This document shows, in pieces, positions 50,008 through 57,108 of a stretch of DNA of 57,108 bases. Origin of the DNA: Diphasiastrum complanatum (lineage: Eukaryota > Streptophyta > Lycopodiopsida > Lycopodiales > Lycopodiaceae); the NCBI GenBank assembly GCA_029204225.1, contig MU833380.1:1-57108 (forward strand). The letters are read 5' to 3'. The stretch's first letter is position 1. Each line of letters opens with the position of its first letter. Below the pieces are notes generated by a model. The model did not search any database. It saw only the letters and a program-made list of their open reading frames with translations, and was not told the DNA's origin. The position numbers were made by a program, and so were the translations under genes.

Positions 50008-52633
50008 ACACACACACACACTCTCTCACGCACACGCACATTTTCAAAAAAAGTTCCAGACACAGTTGATGACCAAGAGACCATGAAAAAGAGCCGCAAA
50101 CTTTACTTTTATGGGTTTTCCAATAATTGAGGGTTACAAATCTGACTTCCTTCACAAGAAAATAGTTCTAACAATAAAGGTCAATAAACTTGGCTGGTAA
50201 CATAAGCAGCTAACCAGAAAAAAATTTATGAACATTGAAGTACTCCAATCAAAGAGTACTTCAAGGCATCAAATTATTGTCAAAGAACACCTTACATCCT
50301 CATAACAAGCAAAGGCGAGAAAAGAGCAGGGATTTAAGCAACAAACGTTAAAAGTGCATTGGCATGCTGAGAGAAGGCAAGGTGTTTTGGAAGGAAATAA
50401 AAGGTAAGAAAAAGGAAGGGAAGCTCTGTGAAACATTGTAATTGAAGCTGTTTGTATATTGTAGAAATCCTTTCCAACTCATGCAATGGTTTAGCTAGGC
50501 AATGATAGTTAATAGAGATGCTGGTTTGTAAATCAGGACAAGGCGACTTCTAATGTCGCAGGGCCCAAAAGTCAAGTTAGTGAATAAAATAGGGGTTCCC
50601 ACCAAAATTCATTTTCAAATTGGGTTCCTCCAATTAATAAATGGGTTCTCACTCTTTTTTTAATTTGAATAGTTAGAGAGGTAGGAATTGGCCAATAGGA
50701 ATTGAGGCCAAAGACCCTCCAATCCACTATATAAGTGGTAGTTTTGAATCATTGTACATGTTCTCTCTTCATTTCAATACACGTAGGTTGGCCCTCTTAT
50801 GGAATGGATCCGGAATGTCCTTGCTCTCTATCTCGCTTCCTCCATCTCTCATGCTTTCTTTGTATTTGCTAATTGTTGAATTTGATGTTTATTGATTTTG
50901 AATTTTCTTATGCTTTTTGTGAGAGAGAAGAGGAGAGAGAAGGGCAAGTTTCTATCATTGTGGATTAGGGTTAATGGATGTAGGGTTAATGATTGTAGTG
51001 TTAATGCTTAGTGTTAATGGATCTTAGTGTTAGTATGCACATGCTGGATTTTGGAATATGTTATCGCTCTCATGGGAACGACGCGTGACAACTAACCTCG
51101 TCTCCCTGATGCTTGTGTCCTATCAAAATCGGTGAGGGGATTCTCATAAGGATGAAGTTTGCTGATGATTTCATCCTATCTTTGTGGACAGACTTCTACA
51201 GAACCAGTAAGGCTGTTGAAAATGAGCTTTAAGTTAGCACAGCAAGCTAGTGATATTAGGATCTATGATCTGTGAGACATGGCTTGTCGGGGGTAGTTGC
51301 TTCACTGATTATGCAGATATCAAGACTCAAGAGTTAGTGGGTTGGCAGTTTTCTAGCTCTCGTGAAAGCAAATGTTGCCAAAAGCCAGGAGTGAGTATTT
51401 AAAGCTAATGCTAGTTATTGTGCTTAGTTTTGAAGCAAAGGAACTACTCCTTAACCAATCTTATTAGCTCAAACAGAATTCAGTCCAGAAGAAACTACAC
51501 TCATGTCTTAAACGGATATGAGCTCAAGCAAGTGAAAGCTCAACTTACGAATCATCGCAACCTTAAACACTATGCCTAATCTTAGGCTCTGCAGCACATG
51601 CCAAACTTATATGATTTTACTATATGACTCGGACGCTTCCAACAAAGCAAAAAATATAATATCCAATTTTTGATAATCATATATCCATTTTGACAAAACC
51701 ATCTCATCAAAACAAAAAAATCAAACTCAATCAAAGTCAGAACCAACCTCCCAAGTGCCTATTTTCAAAACAGCTGCTGGAAAGTTTGATGCTTTTAGCT
51801 TGTCCTGAGTTAGTGCTGCAGCATCCTTATTCATAATTAACCCCTGCATGACTGCATCAGCGCTTGGTGCCACTGCAAGGCTAGCACTGGAAGACCCTTG
51901 GGCCACACTCATGGAGATAAGCTCCAACAAGGAGGGTGATTTTCTAAGCCTCAAACCAAGTGGGCTTGGTTCATCGAGTGGATTGTAAGAACGTGGGGAT
52001 GGCAGCTGTGGCGATACCCATGAACTATTTTTTGTTACATGCCGGAAAGAATTATTGCCTTTGGCGCTGACTAAAGGTTGAACTTCCTTTCGAAGTGATT
52101 GCATCATACCCACGGAATCCAAGTACGTTAGAGAGGAATCCTGCTGCATGGCAACAGTTATGATCCTGATTTTAAAAAATCAGAAAGGGAAACAGAGTAT
52201 GTGGTGATAGCATGAAAAATGAGTTACAGTTTTCTGATTCTATTTTGAAATTCAGATGCTACTTTCATAAAAAAAGGAAAACAGAACGCATTGATGACAA
52301 ATTTGCGAGCAGGAGCGATACCTGGTTTGTTGCAGAAGGCAGCGGTAAATCTTCGGATCGCAAACGCTTAGGCACATGAGAGAATTCTTGGTAAAGCGCC
52401 TCATGCGCCGTCTCTGTGTCCCTTCGGAACATGGCAACGTTCCTGGATTCCGCCTCTCGACTTTTCACGTCCAGCAACTCGGAGGTTGTTCTGTTGAAGC
52501 TGGTGTTAATTGTCCGCCAGTGCACTGAGGGCTCCAGAAACGTAGCATGCGAGTCTAAGGACTGTGTTTTACTTGCCAAAGATACAGGTACGTTTGGGAA
52601 CTTTCTGCTCTGCATAATTCCTGTGGTCTCCAT
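43345..52633 (-). CDS. TRF2/HOY1 PH-like domain protein (ASG1 / AT4G30780 family)
   Basis: Six coding exons: 52322-52633, 51748-52143, 44929-45102, 44673-44779, 44175-44506, 43345-43970. All junctions are GT..AG and the phases agree, giving 648 codons. The conserved core spans three exons: CYSRYEGDLVAKCYYAKRKL, KSKIEIQWSDISAIKASYPE, RPPLFFRELNPQPRKHTLWQ, TTSDFTGGEATIS, then HYLQFLEGVLNKHYEKLLQC. That is the PH-like block of a plant-specific family including Arabidopsis ASG1 (altered seed germination 1). Flanking parts are Ser/acidic-rich and look disordered. The N-terminus has KRLRSEDLPLP, a possible nuclear signal. ASG1 is reported as ABA- and stress-responsive; the molecular function is not established. 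The ATG at 52633 opens the first in-frame exon. Intron 2 is 6.6 kb and repeat-filled. Confidence 0.92.
46107..46215. repeat. Hairpin with T/A core and GGTGCCGTGG words
   Basis: CCACGGCACC (46107-46116), a T12 run, TTTTTGGT, ATAAAA, ACCAAAAA, an A run, then GGTGCCGTGG (46171-46180): a 74-bp near-complete hairpin. Two more copies of the word follow (TACGGCACC at 46181, GTGCCGTGG at 46207). It lies in intron 2 of the ASG1-like gene. Confidence 0.85.
46333..46446. repeat. GCGTTCCGGAACGC word cluster
   Basis: The 14-bp perfect palindrome GCGTTCCGGAACGC lies at 46355-46368 and recurs with one change at 46379-46392. A half copy, CCCGGAACGC, sits at 46418-46427, followed by T8-G-T7. It is preceded by CCTCCAACCAAAG (46333), which recurs at 46804. 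Confidence 0.85.
46720..46816. repeat. GCGATCCG word cluster with a 22-bp perfect palindrome
   Basis: GCGATCCGG occurs at 46720 and GGCGATCCGGATCG at 46755. A perfect 22-bp palindrome centred on GGATCGCGATCC occupies 46775-46796. CCTCCAACCAAAG follows at 46804-46816, matching the copy beside the previous cluster. Confidence 0.85.
49285..49507. repeat. GGACGCGTCC word cluster around an A/T-rich core
   Basis: The left arm (49285-49372) is built of GTCCGG, GCGTCCG and GGACGCG words. The A/T-rich core spans 49373-49443. The right arm (49444-49507) runs from AGCGGACACATCCGG to CGTCCGGACGCAGGGTCCGCT. The arms form many alternative stems. It lies in intron 2 of the ASG1-like gene. Confidence 0.85.
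49944..50005. repeat. (CT)n microsatellite, about 62 bp
   Basis: A CT tract followed by ACACACACAC and CTCTCTCACGCACACGCACA. It lies in intron 2 of the ASG1-like gene. Confidence 0.98.
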
Positions 52634-53990
52634 AGCTAGGGAACGATGGCCGCCAAAACTATTTTTCTACACGAGACGATTTTATAGAAACCTGTCCTTC
52701 CAACTTCCCGAAACTAATCTTCAACGTTTCTATTTGAACTCGCTCAAGAACAACATATGTCTATGACTGCAGTTTAACCTATCATCTACCATGCAATATG
52801 TTAATACTGCCTACATCAGACAGACACCTGTAGATACAATGCAATATGTTGATACCGGGTAGATCAATCATCCGTTATCTCAGTTTATCAGGTAGAAAAG
52901 CAGAAGTATTCCCTTTCATTAGGTATCATGTCGAACAAAGCTAGTAACCACGAGTGCCGTATTCTATTCCTCAGCTTTGCACTGCAAGGAAACTTACAAC
53001 TTTCGTTGATAATGCTCCGAAATTTTCGATTAATCTTTTATCATCAAATATTTGCAAAGCAGCAAATCGATTCGAGTGCTAATTTCAATCCAAAGAGTGA
53101 ATCGGTCCTACGCTGATTTATAATCCGCTATTGTGGCGGGCTAGAAAAGCCTGAACGTCATAACTAGGAAACATAAATTCCTAAAACAATAAAACGAAAA
53201 ACAACCATCAGAAAGCTTTTAAGCTAAAATCAACGAGTACAACTTAAGGGGTAAGGAAAAGCCCTAATAGTCTCAGCAGACGTAGCACGCGGCTGAGCAA
53301 AATCTGGATCCAGGCACAGGGACAGGGACAGAAAACACGAGAACATTCGTAAAACAAGCACGAAAAATCATTACCGCATCACTTAAAGAATTGAAACTTA
53401 TCTATGATCATTTAACGAAGCACAAAACCGTCCATAAAAAAGCGTTATATCTAATCAGCGAACACAACTTACGGGATGAAGAAAGGGCCTGCTAGCAAAA
53501 TCTAGATCCAGGCACAGAAATCCAGAACACGATAACATTCGCAAAACAAACACAAAAATCCATTATTGCGTCAAATTAAAGATCTAAAACTTGTAAATAT
53601 ATAATGGAAAAAAAGAAAAAGTTCCTAAAGCGAGCCAATCCTCCAGGAACCGACATCACCAGAACCAGGAAAACGTGCGTAAAACAGAAGGGGGAGGCAC
53701 ACTGGAGCGTTAAGGTCCTTCCGAGTTCTTTCCTCCATATCTCGCTCGCCCACGCCCCTTTCCGATCCTGCTTTCTTCTCGCTTTCTCCCCTGTCGTCTT
53801 CTTCGCTTTCCCTGGGAAGCGCTTCCACACGTGGAAGCACTCTAAGGATGCGCCTCCCACCTGGGCCCTTGCCAGAACGATTCGCCACATGACAGCGACA
53901 TAATGGATAACTCGCTGACTCAGGGGGTGTCCAGGAGGCATGCATCTCCAAGTGGATGCGCCACCCACTCTGCCCCATATTCACCACCGG
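52634..53990 (-). promoter_or_regulatory. Leader and promoter region of the ASG1-like gene
   Basis: No other gene seen. Two features stand out. AGCAAAATCTGGATCCAGGC near 53296 recurs as AGCAAAATCTAGATCCAGGC near 53494, part of a diverged tandem duplication of about 198 bp (roughly 53200-53590). GCTTCCAC-AC-GTGGAAGC at 53821-53838 is a palindrome with a CACGTG G-box at its centre (53828-53833). The transcription start was not determined. Confidence 0.45.
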
Positions 53991-54223
53991 CCGTCAACCC
54001 CATTTTGAAGTCCCAACCCAGTCGCCAAAAACTTCCCGTCTCATAGAATCCCCACTAGCATCGCCCTTCAAGGACGTATTTTCGTGTCCCTTCATGTCAT
54101 TTTGAAAAACTCGTCTCCTGTCAAAATGATTTGCTACGAAAAATTCCATTACTTTTGAAGTGGGACGTACCATTTGATTCCCTAAGCTGGAACATTAAAA
54201 ATATATATATGATACTTTTCTTT

Positions 54224-54246
54224 TGACGCCGGGGGGGGGGGGGGTG
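54224..54246. repeat. Poly-G run
   Basis: A G homopolymer of about 15 bases followed by TGGGGTTT. Confidence 0.9.
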
Positions 54247-54409
54247 GGGTTTGGGATTTCTAAGAAATTAGTTCACATGGACAAGGAGACTATTGTCACC
54301 ATGGCTAAGTGTTAAATTTCAACTCCTTGTTCTTTGATGTTGTGGGAACTTCATTGGGAGGCCCCACCTGTGGGCCTTCTGCCTCAGAGGGCAGCTGCCC
54401 AAGCAAACA

Positions 54410-54700
54410 GTCCGTAGCAAGGCAAAAGCTCGAGAGGAACGAACCTTCCCCTTACATAATTCCACAAGTGTATGACAATTATTTACCTTTTGGACCAAGG
54501 GAACCAACCGTTCATAACAAGGTAGAAAGGTCGAGTGGAACGAATCTTCTCCTTACGTAGTGCAACAAGTGTGATGCCATTATTTTACTTTTTGGTCCAA
54601 CAGAACCATCTATAACAGGGCAAAAAGCTCGAGGGAAACGAACCCCTTGAGGCCCTACACAATGCCAACAAGTGATGAGATTATTTTATTTTTTGGCACT
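54410..54700. repeat. Three tandem copies of a roughly 100-bp unit
   Basis: Units start near 54414, 54513 and 54611, each with AAGCTCGAG or AGGTCGAG, then GGAACGAA.CTTCYCCTTAC, CAACAAGTGTGA and ATTATTTTACTTTTTGG. They are diverged and non-coding. Confidence 0.85.
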
Positions 54701-54736
54701 TGTAAAATGTTCATGCGGACACCCAAGGATTAGCTA

Positions 54737-54813
54737 CCACATAGCACATGCACCTTCCATCGTGGGTGTTGCATAGCACATCGAGCACCTTCCAATGGGC
54801 ATGTGCTATGTGG
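54737..54813. repeat. 77-bp hairpin with perfect 15-bp arms
   Basis: CCACATAGCACATGC (54737-54751) is the exact complement of GCATGTGCTATGTGG (54799-54813). The right arm with its flank CAGCC is shared with 20171-20190. Confidence 0.9.
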
Positions 54814-54829
54814 CAGCCATTCATTCATT

Positions 54830-57108
54830 GACCACATTTGCATTATGTTACTTAAGTGTCCATCTCTCATCGGTTGTCCACATGAGAGTTAAGGTGAAAG
54901 GTGTAAATGGTTGGAAAGCTCATGTAGGTTATGTTTTTGAAGGTGGCTCCAAAATACAAAATACAAATACAAAATGAAAGAAAATAAAATAAAACAAAAC
55001 AAGATAAGTAAATAAGATAAAAAAATAACAGAGGAGAGAGAGCACTTGGCACTAGGTAGAAATATTATCCACATTTCATAGTAGCCCTACTTGCAATTGA
55101 GTTGTCACATTGGAGAGCAACATAATTTCAATCTGAAATCCATGGCATCCAAAGGTAATGAGGACTTTGGTGGGACTCGAGCATTATCTTTTCAGCATCC
55201 ACCAAACCTCTACCATTGATGGATCAAGAAGGGCTAGCAAGTACCATAGCAATTGCGTATTAAAAGACGACGTTTCCCAAGTGGGCTTCAAAACAGCAAC
55301 ACAAGTCGGGTAAAAGGTTTATTTTGGTTAGATGATCATTCAAAACAAAAAGACAGAAGATAATTATTAAACACATGTAGCACGATGATGGGTTGAGCTA
55401 AATGCGATCTTGAGCGTATTGTCAAAGCATGCTACTCTTTTGGCTAGGTGAACATACAAAACACATAGCAATAATCATTTAAGAGACATAACAAGATGAC
55501 CATTGCAATACATGTCATATTGAGTTGATTGTCAAAGCATATTGCAAGCCTCAAAGTCGTGGCTAGCACAACGCATCACACTCATGCTAACATTCTTATA
55601 TGAGGAGGTGGAGAGTTGGGAGTTGCAGCCTTAGCCCCTTTGACAACAACTAGCTTAGGGTGGCTTTTAGCTCCACCTACAATATGATCACTCATGAGAA
55701 ATATGAAGATCATAAACAACATATTGTTTATGAAGGAAAACTTTTAGGCTCCCATTAACTCTACTTAACAGCTAGTTATAATATGCTTAACTATAATTAA
55801 CGATGCATTAAGGTCAAGGTTAACTTGAGTTAAACTAATAGAAATTTCCACAACATCATTGCCATGCATCTAAGTACTTAATGGAGGCCTAGATGCAGCA
55901 TCTTTGAGTTATGTTCTCTCAAGTTGAATAGTTCACAGTTCTTTGAACATTTTTTTGAATTGAACAAGCTCTCAAGTGATTTATTTACTTCAATTTTTGT
56001 TCTACATGTTACACCAATAAGGATAGCAAGGGTGTTCTTTTGGGCAAGATTATCATTTAAAACACAAAAAGCAATATTATTACATGTATGTTATTTGTAA
56101 GAGAAAATTTTATAAGATCGGCCCAACTACCCCAACTTGTTAGCGAGTAGAGATAAAACATGTATGATCTAGCAAAACGTGTAGAGCAAGATCAAAACAT
56201 TGTGCTTTTTCTTAAGAAAACTATCAATGACCCTAGTTGACAATGAGTAGGGCAACACTAGGTATTCTCTAGAGGACTGCCATTCAAAACACATATACCA
56301 AGAAAGAAAAATTCATCTTTTTTTAATAAGAAAACTTCTCAAAACTCTTGCTCCCTCTAATCACCAACAAGTTGGCACAACTGCTTTTAGCAGTATGTTT
56401 TAGGACATTTGTAATTATATAGATTTGTTAGGCATGGATAATCTATCGTATTTGTAATATTCAAAAAAATATTGGCTTGCTTTGGAAAATCCACGTGTTA
56501 AAATGTTCAAGCACTTAGGCCCAGTATGCATAGGCAATGGCTATTGAAAATACAGCAAAATAAGTCCAATTGATCCTAGAAATGATGGAGAATGCACCTA
56601 ATTAAGATCCAAACAAGATACAATAGCTACAACACAAATCAATGTATTGATTTCTAGCTTATCTTGGCTTGAAATCCACTCTATGGCTCCAAAATCATGC
56701 AAAATCCTTCACACGTGTGGATGTATGGCCTACTGATGTACCAACACCCTCCAAAATTTCTAATCATTCCACAAAACCAAATGCCAATAGCAGTCATCAA
56801 GCAAATGATAGACCAAAACAAATCCATCGCATATTTATACATAAATGCCTTGAATCTGAGCATTTAGGGCTATCTCTGATCCATCCATGACCTAACCCTA
56901 GTGTCTAACCTAATAGGTCATAAGATCCACCCTAATTTGAGGTGAAGATTTTGAGATCCAAAACAATGTAAATATTGCTATTTTTAGCTCCTAGAATCTC
57001 CCTAGCCTATCTATGCACAATTTGGCCTCATTCCAAAGGTGCCATTCCAAAGCTAGGTTAGGAATAAGACTTATGAAAAGTATCCTATGCTTTTTTGGCA
57101 CGCCACAT
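54830..57108. other. Intergenic to window end, nothing recognised
   Basis: AT-rich sequence without a recognisable gene or element. Short ORFs have no family signature. Confidence 0.3.

Noticed and set aside
53576-53987. 120-130-codon minus-strand frames upstream of the ASG1-like gene
   Set aside because: Overlapping frames on both strands have no recognisable motif; probable leader or promoter sequence.

Overview
This is plant nuclear DNA, recognisable from its many short exons with GT..AG introns, plant-type gene families, Ty1/copia and Ty3/gypsy debris, a LINE, SINE-like pieces and (GA)n tracts of up to about 160 bp. Introns of up to 6.6 kb suggest a fairly large genome. I cannot place the lineage beyond seed plant.

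Two ordinary genes look intact, both on the minus strand. The first (5948-16828) is an 18-coding-exon ERD6-like sugar transporter (505 codons), with every splice phase agreeing and an LxxxLL motif in its N-terminal tail. Upstream of it (about 18430-19390) lies a degenerate tandem array of about 170-bp units holding seven CACGTG G-boxes. The second (43345-52633) is a six-coding-exon gene of the plant-specific TRF2/HOY1 PH-like / ASG1 family (648 codons), with a 6.6-kb intron full of palindromic inserts.

The rest is repeat-rich. 0.6-2.9 kb holds a decayed minus-strand copia element (integrase plus LTR), and 2.9-3.3 kb an LRR fragment. 4.2-5.2 kb holds microsatellites. 20-22 kb holds a minisatellite, a GC-word cluster and a copia RNase H end. 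26.8-27.1 kb holds an aspartic protease C-terminal fragment. 27.3-30.4 kb holds an internally deleted gypsy element. 30.6-30.8 kb holds a LINE endonuclease fragment. 32.5-33.2 kb holds an LTR with its primer-binding site.

The most interesting part is 36.1-42.1 kb. It contains a decayed transposase-like gene (+) and a compact 191-aa spliced ORF of unknown function (-). It also contains a gene (+) that begins like histone H3 (MARTKQTA, then a recognisable histone fold) and continues in the same frame, past a single TAA, into a Ulp1/C48-type cysteine protease with split catalytic motifs. Around these genes sit at least nine imperfect palindromes of strikingly uniform length (about 68-74 bp). Most share a GATATCGGATCAGCGC-like arm; two have a different arm. 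One coincides almost exactly with a possible GT..AG intron before the H3-like start codon. I read this as a candidate composite mobile element or captured-gene cluster. Its ends were not found.

A second pattern is a set of loci (20.3, 46.1, 46.4, 46.7 and 49.3 kb) where one short GC-rich palindromic word is repeated in both orientations beside A/T homopolymers, with a different word at each locus.
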